Positions 54,527-62,920 of a DNA stretch of 64,000 nucleotides are shown here, piece after piece; the first letter of the stretch is position 1, and each line of letters starts with the position of its first letter. The position numbers and the translations under genes are program-made. Under the pieces are notes generated by a model, which was not told the origin of the DNA, did no database searches, and saw only the letters and a list, made by a program, of their open reading frames with translations. The stretch covers positions 1-64,000 of the forward strand of contig NZ_JAJKBJ010000020.1 of NCBI RefSeq assembly GCF_023618015.1. Reading direction: 5' to 3'. This DNA is from Legionella maioricensis. Its GTDB lineage: Bacteria; Pseudomonadota; Gammaproteobacteria; Legionellales; Legionellaceae.

Positions 54527-55827
54527 GATCGACCAACCGTAACCAGCAGTAATTTATCAGGATTCACTTGTTGCTTAAATGCTTGCTTTATTTCATCGAT
54601 AGTAACCGCATTAATTTTGGCAACATAATTGTCTAAATAATTATCAGGTAAATGATAAAAAGCCATACGTAATATCAAACTGGCAATCGCCCGATTACTC
54701 GCAAGAGATAGCGGAAAACTACCGGTAAGGTATTGTTTAGCCGCTTCTAACTCTTGAGCATTGGGACCATTATCAATGAATGATCTCAATGTATCTTGGG
54801 TAATTTTAAGGGCATTAGTCGCTTGGTTGTTTTTGGTTGATAAACTGATAATAAATGGACCGTTACCGGGCATAGGAGTAAATTGGCTGGATACTCCATA
54901 AGTTAAACCACGCTTCTCTCTTACTTCTATAGCTAATCTGGAAGTTAAAGCCCCGCCGCCTAAAATATAGTTACCGACCATTAATGGAAAATAATTGGGA
55001 TTTTGATGATCAATACCAATTTGCCCCAAACGCACTATGGTTTGAGAGGACGGGAATGGAATATGAATATCTTCTGCTTTGGTTAACTGCGCTGCTTTGA
55101 CTACCATTGTTGCAGGCGTGCCTTTGGGCATGTCTTGAGTTAATTGTTCGGCTAATTGATGTGCCTTTGGACTATCAATTGCGCCTACCATGACTAATAC
55201 CGCGTTGCTCGCAACATAATAGCGTTTATAAAACTCAATAACCTGTTTTTTATTGATGGCACTCATAGTCGCTTTTGTTCCATTGACGGGATGAGCGTAA
55301 GGGTGTTGTTTGTATAAAGCTTGAAAAAAAGCAATGTTTGCTATTTCATCAGGAGACTCGTCTGCTTGCTCAATAGCCATGAGCAGTTGTTTCTTTTCTT
55401 GTTCAAAGGCTTCATCAGGAAAGTCTGGGTGGTTAATAATTTGATTAAATGTCGTGATGGATTGGGGTAGCGCCTCTTTGCGGGTAAGCGTTCTCAAACT
55501 TAGAGTCACCATATCTCGACTGGTTTCGGCATCAAATTGAGACCCAGTATCCGCCAGGGCCTCAGCTATGGCGGTGGCATTTTTACCCGAATTGCCCTGG
55601 TTTATCATATGAGTGGTTAAAGCGCTTAAACCGTATTGATTTCCGTCATGAGCAGAACCGCCGGCAAAAGCGATGCTGATATCCAGCATGGGTACTTCCA
55701 TAGCTTGATAAAAAACTACCTGAACGCCATTATTGGTCAGCCATTTTTCTGTTTTGAAGGTGTTCCCTAATGCTTGGTGAGAGATGCTTAAAATGACAGC
55801 AGTAATCAATGTGCTGAATCTTTTCAT
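54523..55827 (-). CDS. M16 family zinc-peptidase-like protein, catalytically degenerate
   Basis: A 434-residue protein with a signal peptide (TLITAVILSISHQALG). It has the M16 fold, but the zinc motif position reads GLSALTTHMINQGNSG near residue 66 and lacks HxxEH, so it is probably the non-catalytic half of a pair. The C-terminal LPGNGPFIISLSTKNNQ and a region around residue 300 (REKRGLTYGVSSQF) with the R/Y substrate-binding motif remain. The likely partner is the next gene. Periplasmic. Confidence 0.9.
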   Translation of the reverse strand: MKRFSTLITAVILSISHQALGNTFKTEKWLTNNGVQVVFYQAMEVPMLDISIAFAGGSAHDGNQYGLSALTTHMINQGNSGKNATAIAEALADTGSQFDAETSRDMVTLSLRTLTRKEALPQSITTFNQIINHPDFPDEAFEQEKKQLLMAIEQADESPDEIANIAFFQALYKQHPYAHPVNGTKATMSAINKKQVIEFYKRYYVASNAVLVMVGAIDSPKAHQLAEQLTQDMPKGTPATMVVKAAQLTKAEDIHIPFPSSQTIVRLGQIGIDHQNPNYFPLMVGNYILGGGALTSRLAIEVREKRGLTYGVSSQFTPMPGNGPFIISLSTKNNQATNALKITQDTLRSFIDNGPNAQELEAAKQYLTGSFPLSLASNRAIASLILRMAFYHLPDNYLDNYVAKINAVTIDEIKQAFKQQVNPDKLLLVTVGRS

Positions 55828-57149
55828 GGTTTCACCTCATTGTTTCTCAAGGGGATTAATTCCGCTTCAGTCATGTTGTTTTCTTGAAAGTAGCGTTGTG
55901 CCGCTTGCTGAATTTGTGCTGGAGTCACACTGTTGATTGCATCAGCGTAATTTTTTGTATTTTTCCAGCCAATACCTACGGTCTCTAATAGGCCCAACTC
56001 CATTGCCTGGCCAAAAATTGAATCTTTTTCGAAGGTTTTCTGTGCTATGATTTGGTTTTTAATTCGTTGCAATTCCTGTTCACTTACCGGATGACTTTTT
56101 AAGTCATTGATCTCGGCAAGAAGTGCTTTACGAAAATCTTTAATCTGGTGATTTTGATTGGGCGCACCATACAAAATAAATTGCGTCTGATATCTTGAGT
56201 ATAAGTTGTAATAGGCATCGGCACCGGTAGCAATACGCTTCCCTCGGATTAGATTTTTTGCAAAACGAGCACCTTCACCACCGTCGAGAATTCCCGTGAT
56301 AATTTCCAGCGCATAAGGCTCCCAGGCGTTTTTCGCCGTCTTCACGCCAGGTACAGTATATCCTATCATGAGCAGGGGTAATTTTGCTGGGGCATGGATG
56401 GTTACTGTTTTTTTACCTAAAGCAGGAGGTTCTTTTTGTGGTTTGCGCTCAACAATTGCTCCCTTATGAATGGCGCCAAAGTAGTGCTCTGCCAAGGCAT
56501 GTACTTTTTCTGGCGCTACATCTCCTACTACCACCAAGGTAGCATTGTTGGGGGCATAATAACGTTGATACCATTTTTTAAGTTCTTCCGTGTTCATTTG
56601 TTTCAGGTCACTCATCCAGCCAATTACCGGGTGGCTGTAAGGAGCTGTTAAATGAGCAGTGGATAAAAAACGTTCAAAGGCAAGTGCTTGGGGATTATTA
56701 TCGGTACGCAAGCGGCGTTCTTCTTGAATGACTTTAATTTCTTTAGCGAATTCGTTTGCATCAAGTAGTAAATTATTCATGCGATCTGCTTCCAGTTCAA
56801 AACTGGTTGCTAGTCGTGACGCATCTATTTTTTCAAAGTAAGCTGTGTAATCATTGTTAGTAAATGCATTTTCCTGGCCGCCTTGTGCAGCGATTGTTTT
56901 GGAAAATACACCTAAGGGAAATTTGGGGGTGCCTTTGAACATCATGTGTTCCAGCGCGTGTGAAACACCGGTTATGCCTCCGGGTTCATCTGCCGAGCCA
57001 ATATTGTACCAAATCATTGATACAGCAATGGGGGCACGATGATCTTCTTTAACCAATACTTTTAACCCATTATTCAAGATAAACTCTTGAACTTGGCCGA
57101 AGGTCTGGCAAGATAGTACCATCAATAAGGTAATGAGTATTTTGTGCAC
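55824..57149 (-). CDS. M16 family zinc peptidase (active subunit)
   Basis: A 441-residue periplasmic protein with a signal peptide (KILITLLMVLSCQTFG). The inverted zinc motif HALEHMMFKGTPKF near residue 65 (HxxEH) with the downstream glutamate (FELEADRMNNLLLD near 138) is intact. It probably forms a heterodimer with the gene that follows, degrading peptides. It overlaps that gene by 4 bases. It is divergent from ftsY. Confidence 0.93.
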   Translation of the reverse strand: MHKILITLLMVLSCQTFGQVQEFILNNGLKVLVKEDHRAPIAVSMIWYNIGSADEPGGITGVSHALEHMMFKGTPKFPLGVFSKTIAAQGGQENAFTNNDYTAYFEKIDASRLATSFELEADRMNNLLLDANEFAKEIKVIQEERRLRTDNNPQALAFERFLSTAHLTAPYSHPVIGWMSDLKQMNTEELKKWYQRYYAPNNATLVVVGDVAPEKVHALAEHYFGAIHKGAIVERKPQKEPPALGKKTVTIHAPAKLPLLMIGYTVPGVKTAKNAWEPYALEIITGILDGGEGARFAKNLIRGKRIATGADAYYNLYSRYQTQFILYGAPNQNHQIKDFRKALLAEINDLKSHPVSEQELQRIKNQIIAQKTFEKDSIFGQAMELGLLETVGIGWKNTKNYADAINSVTPAQIQQAAQRYFQENNMTEAELIPLRNNEVKP

Positions 57150-57210
57150 AACTTAACCTCATGGCTAAAAAGGTGATAGAATTTCACATTTCTTAGGATT
57201 TGTACACTAA

Positions 57211-58269
57211 ATGATTAAATGGTTTAAACGAAATCAAGCCCCAGAGGCTAAAGAGAATCAAGAAAACGCTGCTGAAAATGGCATTGAAACGATACCTGAA
57301 ACCGATGAGCCGGCTCAACTTGTGCCAGAGGTCACTAAAGAAGGTATTTTTGCACGCCTGAAGCGGGGTTTAAGTAAAACGCGCCATCAATTAGGTGATG
57401 GCATTGGTCGTTTATTGCTTGGTAAAAAAGAAATTAGCCCTGAGTTGATGGAGGAGTTGGAAACTCTATTAATCAGTGCTGATATTGGGATTGATACTAC
57501 CCAGACGGTATTGAAGCAATTAGCAGACGGTTTGGAGCGCAAAGAATTATCTAACGGTGATTCAGTATATGAGGCCTTAAAAATTCATTTGCAGAATCTG
57601 TTAGGCCAAAACTCACCGCTTTTGACCTTGGAAACAGCGGATGAATCCCCTTTTGTTATTTTGATGGTTGGAGTTAATGGGGCGGGTAAAACGACAACTA
57701 TTGGCAAATTAGCCAAGCAATTTCAAAAACAAGGTAAAAAAGTGATGTTGGCTGCCGGGGATACGTTCCGAGCAGCAGCAGTAGAACAGTTGCATGTATG
57801 GGGGGAGCGAAATGACATTACGGTGATCGCCCAACATACCGGTGCTGATAGCGCTTCTGTAATCTTTGATGCTTTGCAGGCAGCCAAGGCACGAAAAATG
57901 GACGTGTTAATCGCAGATACCGCAGGACGTTTACATACCCAGAGCAATTTGATGGAAGAGCTAAAAAAAGTGAAACGGGTATTGCAGAAACTTGAGCCCG
58001 CGGCCCCTCACGAAACCATGCTGGTTTTGGATGCCAGCATAGGACAAAATGCGTTGGTTCAAGCACGCCAATTCCATGAAGCCATAGGTTTGACTGGTAT
58101 TACGATGACTAAACTTGATGGAACTGCCAAAGGCGGGATATTATTTGCCATAGCTAATGATTTGGGGATACCATTTCGTTATCTAGGGGTTGGTGAGGGC
58201 ATAGAAGATTTACGGCCCTTTGATGCAGCGCAATTTGTCGGTGCAATATTTAATGATGATCACATTTGA
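57211..58269 (+). CDS. ftsY: signal recognition particle receptor FtsY
   Basis: A 352-residue SRP-family GTPase. The short acidic N-terminus (about 45 residues rich in E) precedes the N domain (residues about 47-140). GTPase motifs: G1 VGVNGAGKTTTIGKLAKQF near 152, DTFRAAAVEQL, G3 ADTAGRLHTQSNL near 235, and G4 TMTKLDGTAKGG near 299. It docks ribosome-SRP complexes to the membrane. It overlaps ftsE, the conserved ftsY-ftsE-ftsX string. Confidence 0.97.
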   Translation: MIKWFKRNQAPEAKENQENAAENGIETIPETDEPAQLVPEVTKEGIFARLKRGLSKTRHQLGDGIGRLLLGKKEISPELMEELETLLISADIGIDTTQTVLKQLADGLERKELSNGDSVYEALKIHLQNLLGQNSPLLTLETADESPFVILMVGVNGAGKTTTIGKLAKQFQKQGKKVMLAAGDTFRAAAVEQLHVWGERNDITVIAQHTGADSASVIFDALQAAKARKMDVLIADTAGRLHTQSNLMEELKKVKRVLQKLEPAAPHETMLVLDASIGQNALVQARQFHEAIGLTGITMTKLDGTAKGGILFAIANDLGIPFRYLGVGEGIEDLRPFDAAQFVGAIFNDDHI

Positions 58270-58906
58270 CCAGGTTAGTAAGCGTTATCCAGGTGGCTTT
58301 GAAGCATTAAGTCAGGTTAATTTTTCTTTGCAAAAAGGCGAAATGGCTTTTCTTACTGGTCATTCTGGTGCCGGAAAAAGTACTCTCCTTAAATTGATTG
58401 CTTTATTAGAATGGCCTACATCAGGCCAATTATCGGTGAATGGGTTGAAGCTGAATCACTTGAAAAAACGTGATGTTGCAACCCATCGAAGTCAATTAGG
58501 AATTACGTTTCAATCCCCCCGTTTTCTTAGTGACAGAACTGTTTTTGATAATGTTGCCTTACCGTTGCAAATTCAAGGAATGGCTTATCCCATGATTGCC
58601 AAAAGAGTGCATGCCGCATTGGATATGGTCGGCTTATTGAGCAAAGAAAAAATGTTGCCCATCCATTTATCAGGAGGGGAGCAACAACGATTGGGTATTG
58701 CCCGTGCTGTTGTCCACAAACCGGCGTTATTACTGGCCGATGAGCCAACAGGAAATTTAGATCCTAAACTTTCCTCCGAAATAATGTCTATTTTCGAGCA
58801 GTTTAATCAGGTTGGCGTCAGTATATTAATCGCAACCCATGATTTAGCTTTAATCGCGCGAATGAAACATCGCATCGTGATGCTAAAAGGGGGGCGATTG
58901 TGTTAA
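58256..58906 (+). CDS. ftsE: cell division ABC ATPase FtsE
   Basis: About 216 residues; I use ATG 58256 (MITFDQVSKRYPGGFEAL), with 58253 equally possible. Walker A LTGHSGAGKSTLLKLIALL near residue 33, signature LSGGEQQRLGIARAV near 140, Walker B ALLLADEPTGNLDP near 158. With FtsX it regulates periplasmic amidase activity at the divisome; amiB in this window is a possible downstream target. It overlaps the end of ftsY. Confidence 0.96.
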   Translation: MITFDQVSKRYPGGFEALSQVNFSLQKGEMAFLTGHSGAGKSTLLKLIALLEWPTSGQLSVNGLKLNHLKKRDVATHRSQLGITFQSPRFLSDRTVFDNVALPLQIQGMAYPMIAKRVHAALDMVGLLSKEKMLPIHLSGGEQQRLGIARAVVHKPALLLADEPTGNLDPKLSSEIMSIFEQFNQVGVSILIATHDLALIARMKHRIVMLKGGRLC

Positions 58907-59829
58907 AAAGGTCTAAATCACTTCTTGCTTATCACCTGCAAGCAGCAACTCACAGTCTCAATTTATTATGCCGTAAGCCATTGGCAACCATGATGACGGT
59001 TATTGTTATTGCCATTACTCTAGCCCTGCCTGCCCTTTTTTGGGTATTTACCGATAATCTAGGTCAGTTAACCACAGGTTGGCAGCAAGGGGGGCAAATT
59101 TCACTTTATTTAAAAACCGGTTTGACTGAGGCGGAACAAACGGCTTTGCTACAGAAGATACGTGGTATGGAAGGAGTTGGACAAGCTTCTTTAAAGTCTG
59201 CGGCAGACGGATTAGCTGAATTGACCCAGCAAGAAGGAATGCAAGACATTATGCGTTATCTTCCAGAAAATCCATTGCCTTCTGTTATTCAGGTGGTGCC
59301 TTCGTTGGTGACTGATTCACCGGCAAAAATGGATTTGTTATCAAGACACTTGGAGGTTTTGCCTCAGGTGGCGCAAGCGAAGCTTGATATGGCATGGATT
59401 AACCGATTACATGTTATTTTAGGTTTTGCGGCGAATGTGGCCAAAGCGTTAATGTCTTTATTGGCTTTGGCCGTTGTCTTAATTATTGGTAATACCTTAC
59501 GTTTAGCCATTCATAATCGTCAAGAAGAGATTCAAATCTTGAAGTTAATTGGCGCCACGGATCCTTTTATATTAAGGCCATTTTTATATTCAGGCGTTTG
59601 GTATGGAATGGCTGGAGCAGTACTTGCCGTTTTTCTAGTTAACATTTTTATTTTAAGCTTGGGTGTTGCTGTTAATCAATTGGCGGTTGCCTATCAAATG
59701 CACTATCCGCTAACAGGATTGTCAATAAGGCAAATATTGCTACTTGTACTGTTTGCTATTATACTCGGATGGCTTGGAGCAAGATTGTCGGTAAAACGAC
59801 AATTGGCCTCCATAGAACCCTATAATTGA
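58900..59829 (+). CDS. ftsX: cell division permease FtsX
   Basis: A 309-residue protein starting with GTG, overlapping ftsE by 7 bases. One membrane helix (MTVIVIAITLALPALFWVF) near residue 30, a periplasmic loop (about 55-165), then three helices in the C-terminal half (ALMSLLALAVVLIIGNTLRL near 184; GVWYGMAGAVLAVFLVNIF; ILLLVLFAIILGWLGARLS). EEIQILKLIGATDPFILRPF near 206 is the family motif. It couples FtsE ATP use to septal peptidoglycan hydrolysis. Confidence 0.95.
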   Translation: MLKRSKSLLAYHLQAATHSLNLLCRKPLATMMTVIVIAITLALPALFWVFTDNLGQLTTGWQQGGQISLYLKTGLTEAEQTALLQKIRGMEGVGQASLKSAADGLAELTQQEGMQDIMRYLPENPLPSVIQVVPSLVTDSPAKMDLLSRHLEVLPQVAQAKLDMAWINRLHVILGFAANVAKALMSLLALAVVLIIGNTLRLAIHNRQEEIQILKLIGATDPFILRPFLYSGVWYGMAGAVLAVFLVNIFILSLGVAVNQLAVAYQMHYPLTGLSIRQILLLVLFAIILGWLGARLSVKRQLASIEPYN

Positions 59830-59936
59830 TGTATAATTAAGTTTAGGGTACATTATTGCAAAAATGGCATTAATGTTATGGACTTTTGTATTTTTTGATT
59901 GGTACTTGGAGTCTAGGGGCTGTTTACAATTTAGAG

Positions 59937-60047
59937 GGCCTATGTGCCGCGAGTTGTTCGCAGCATCCAAAAATCTAGTGCAAAGAACCGATATTTTGTT
60001 CATCAAGAGTCCTAACTGAATCCCGCGAACAAGTCGTGGGCCGTCGA
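59937..60047. repeat. decayed copy of the CCCGCGG palindromic repeat
   Basis: Left arm CCTATGTGCCGCGAGTTGTT then CGCAGCATCC; right arm, in reverse, CGACGGCCCACGACTTGTTC then GCGGGATT. The arms match the element at 50820-50906 in order and spacing, with several substitutions. It lies between ftsX and rpoH in a 328-base gap; the rpoH promoter must be downstream of it or inside it. Confidence 0.65.
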
Positions 60048-60157
60048 AAACCTAAATAGGGTAACAGTCCTTGGTATTTCGCATTGATTTTTAGTGAATA
60101 GTCTACAAATCTGGTATTAATTTATTCTTTTTTTGTTGATAACTGGAGGAAGGAAGT

Positions 60158-61012
60158 ATGAGTCAACAGTTGCAACTTGCTGCAATGAATCTGCCCGTTG
60201 GTAGTCTTGATTCCTATATCCATCGGGTAAATCAAATTCCTATGCTCACCCAGGAAGAAGAGATTGCTTGCGCCGAGCGTTTTCATTCTGAAGGTGATAT
60301 TGAGGCGGCCAGACGCTTGGTTCTTGCTCATTTACGTTATGTTGTTCGTGTGGCCAGAGGTTATTTAGGCTATGGTTTACCTTTAAATGATTTAATTCAG
60401 GAAGGTAATGTGGGCTTGATGAAAGCAGTAAAACGCTTTGACCCTAAAATGGGCGTTCGTCTTGTCTCTTTTGCTGTTCATTGGATTAAAGCAGAAATTC
60501 ATGAATTTGTTTTGCGTAATTGGCGAATTGTGAAAATTGCTACCACTAAAGCCCAACGTAAATTATTTTTTAATTTGCGCCAAATGAAAAATCGTTTGGG
60601 TTGGTTTAGTAATGAGGAAGTAGACGCTGTCGCTAAAGATTTGGGTGTAAGCCGTGAAGACGTCTTGGTTATGGAACAGCGTTTAAATGCCCTGGATTCA
60701 CCTTATGATGCTCCTGATATTGATGACCATGAGGATGCGTTTAAAGCTCCGGAACGCTATTTGTTTAACACTAATGATGATCCTGCCTTGGTTCTGGAGA
60801 AAGAGGATACTGGTGATCAAGGGCGTGAAAAACTAATGTTTGCTATGGAACAGCTCGATGAGCGCAGCCAGGATATTTTACAGCAGCGTTGGTTAGCCGA
60901 AGAGAAATTAACTCTTCATGATCTGGCAGAAAAGTATGGCGTGTCTGCTGAACGAGTAAGACAACTTGAAAAGAACGCTATGAAAAAAATACGCCAGTAC
61001 ATGGAAGGTTAA
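60158..61012 (+). CDS. rpoH: RNA polymerase sigma-32 (heat-shock) factor
   Basis: A 284-residue sigma factor. Region 1.2 [20 protein letters not shown], region 2 ([20 protein letters not shown] near 68), the RpoH box [16 protein letters not shown] near 132, and region 4 with a clear HTH ([20 protein letters not shown] near 250) are intact. A GGAGGAAGG ribosome binding site precedes the ATG. It directs transcription of heat-shock genes. Its stop codon overlaps the stop of the convergent hydrolase gene. Confidence 0.97.
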   Translation: MSQQLQLAAMNLPVGSLDSYIHRVNQIPMLTQEEEIACAERFHSEGDIEAARRLVLAHLRYVVRVARGYLGYGLPLNDLIQEGNVGLMKAVKRFDPKMGVRLVSFAVHWIKAEIHEFVLRNWRIVKIATTKAQRKLFFNLRQMKNRLGWFSNEEVDAVAKDLGVSREDVLVMEQRLNALDSPYDAPDIDDHEDAFKAPERYLFNTNDDPALVLEKEDTGDQGREKLMFAMEQLDERSQDILQQRWLAEEKLTLHDLAEKYGVSAERVRQLEKNAMKKIRQYMEG

Positions 61013-61875
61013 TTTTCTAAAAACTCACAGACCAGTTTTTCTACTCGATTATCCATTAAAACGCTAACATGATCCGCTTCTGGTAATAAGGATAGGTTGG
61101 CGTTTTTATATTCCTTGCAAAAAACAATTGATTCTTTAGGATCAATAGTGCTGTCTTGTTCTCCATGAATACATAAAAAAGGTGTATCCGGTGTCTGGCT
61201 AATAAAGTGGCGTAAACGAATCAGATTCAGGTCTATTTCTGCTTGTTGACGAATCAACTGACGTAGTTGTAAATAACCATGCCCACTCAATTTAAAACGT
61301 CTGGCTATGCTATTAACTGGACTGCGCATGTGGGTGGGCGAAGCGATTAATACCGCACGCTCAGGTTTATTGTTTAATTGCCATTCAGGAAGTTGACCTG
61401 CTAAATTCAGAGTATTTAATAACATCGAACCGCCGAAGGAGTGTCCTATAACGCCATAGAATGGGCCATGCTGATTGATGATTTCTTTTAAAATAGTAAC
61501 GGCATCTGGCCAGGGAAGTTGTAGGCCTTTCGATTCTCCATGTGCTGGGAAATCCAGAGCATAAACATCATAACCTTGTTGATGAAGGGACTTGATCAAC
61601 TTAACCATATAAGCAGCCCGTGATATCCATCCGTGAGTAATAAGAACCTTTTTAGCATTAGTATGATGTGGTGGAATAAAGCGATGTAACACATGATGGC
61701 GCGGGGTATCATGATGAATGACCTCGCTGCGTTTGGCCTCCATAAACTCACAAGCCATTTTGGCAAAGTCACGGTATTTTTTTTCTATTGGCAGATGAAT
61801 CGGAGTAATAAAAAACTGATAGCACAATTGAGCGTGTAATAGATCTCGCAGATAAGTGATTGAATCAGCCCTCAT
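61009..61875 (-). CDS. alpha/beta hydrolase
   Basis: A 288-residue cytoplasmic protein. The lid and core elements are [19 protein letters not shown] near residue 79, the nucleophile elbow [19 protein letters not shown] near 142 (GHSFGG), Asp in [17 protein letters not shown] near 228 and His in [14 protein letters not shown] near 262. This is a general lipase/esterase or thioesterase fold; the substrate is unknown. No signal peptide. It is a single gene. Confidence 0.85.
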   Translation of the reverse strand: MRADSITYLRDLLHAQLCYQFFITPIHLPIEKKYRDFAKMACEFMEAKRSEVIHHDTPRHHVLHRFIPPHHTNAKKVLITHGWISRAAYMVKLIKSLHQQGYDVYALDFPAHGESKGLQLPWPDAVTILKEIINQHGPFYGVIGHSFGGSMLLNTLNLAGQLPEWQLNNKPERAVLIASPTHMRSPVNSIARRFKLSGHGYLQLRQLIRQQAEIDLNLIRLRHFISQTPDTPFLCIHGEQDSTIDPKESIVFCKEYKNANLSLLPEADHVSVLMDNRVEKLVCEFLEN

Positions 61876-62201
61876 GATGATATTCCTTACAGTTTACTTT
61901 TAGTTTAGACCAAAATTTTTATTTTAAGCCAAATTTAAAGACTAAATTATAGCGATGATTTTAATGTTCCGATTTTATGTTTTCTTTGATAACCCTTTTC
62001 AGGGAAAAGTAGTGCCACGTCGGTAAAATTCAGCGAGTTGCGTCTGCATTTGGAGATCTGTCACGCTGGAGAAGATGGTTCTTCAGGGCTTAGTGGGAGG
62101 TTACTTTTAAGTGGATTCGATGATGAGATTCAGGTTAAATTACTGGACATTTGAAATGATTAACCTAGACTAGTTTTAATAGTTAATAACAGGGATTTTT
62201 T
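61876..62201. other. 326-base intergenic region with a possible promoter
   Basis: TTGAAA (62151-62156) and TTTAAT (62175-62180), 18 bp apart, could drive the dienelactone hydrolase gene at 62202. A 20-codon frame near 61962 has no support. Nothing else is recognised. Confidence 0.4.
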
Positions 62202-62912
62202 ATGCATACATCAAATTATATTTACCACGATGGCAAACAGGAATTACACGGCTTTTTAGCTTATGAGGATACGATTAATAAACCTCGTCCTGCTGTTATC
62301 GTGGCCCATGATTGGAGCGGGCGAAATGAGTTTGCCTGTGAAAAAGCACAGTTGCTTGCAGAGATGGGATATGTGGGTTTTGCTTTAGATATGTTTGGTG
62401 AAGGGCGTGTTGGAACCACTATTGATGAAAAACAGGCGCTTATAGAGCCTTTGGTTCATGATCGCGAGAAGTTACAAATTAGAATTAATGCCGCTTTTGA
62501 TGCCCTGATTACCAGGCCTGAGGTAGATAAAAATCGGGTTGCAGTGATTGGTTTTTGTTTTGGTGGGCTGTGCGCACTGGATTTGGCTCGTTCAGGAGCA
62601 GACATTAAAGGAGCCGTCAGTTTTCATGGATTGTTAGGTAAACCGGAGCACCTTCAGCCTAAAAAAATTAAGGCTAAAGTTCTGGTTTTGCATGGTTATG
62701 ATGATCCTATGGTTAAACCTGATCTGGTTAATGTATTTTGTCAGGAAATGACGGAGGCCGAGGTGGATTGGCAAGTGCATATGTATGGAAACGTGCAGCA
62801 CGGATTTACTAATCCACTGGCTCATGATGCTGATTTAGGAATATTTTATAATAAGATTGCAGCGCAACGCTCTTGGTTAGCGATGACCCATTTTTTACAA
62901 GAGATTTTTTAA
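62202..62912 (+). CDS. dienelactone hydrolase family protein (copy 2)
   Basis: A 236-residue paralogue of the gene at 44320. Shared landmarks are IVAHDWSGRNEFACEKAQLL near residue 34, IGFCFGGLCALDLARSGADI near 115 with the catalytic Cys, LHGYDDPMVKPD near 165 and NVQHGFTNPLAH near 200. Both carry the full Cys-Asp-His triad. It is 8 bases before the biotin carboxylase gene, suggesting co-transcription. Confidence 0.9.
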   Translation: MHTSNYIYHDGKQELHGFLAYEDTINKPRPAVIVAHDWSGRNEFACEKAQLLAEMGYVGFALDMFGEGRVGTTIDEKQALIEPLVHDREKLQIRINAAFDALITRPEVDKNRVAVIGFCFGGLCALDLARSGADIKGAVSFHGLLGKPEHLQPKKIKAKVLVLHGYDDPMVKPDLVNVFCQEMTEAEVDWQVHMYGNVQHGFTNPLAHDADLGIFYNKIAAQRSWLAMTHFLQEIF

Positions 62913-62920
62913 GGGATTCA

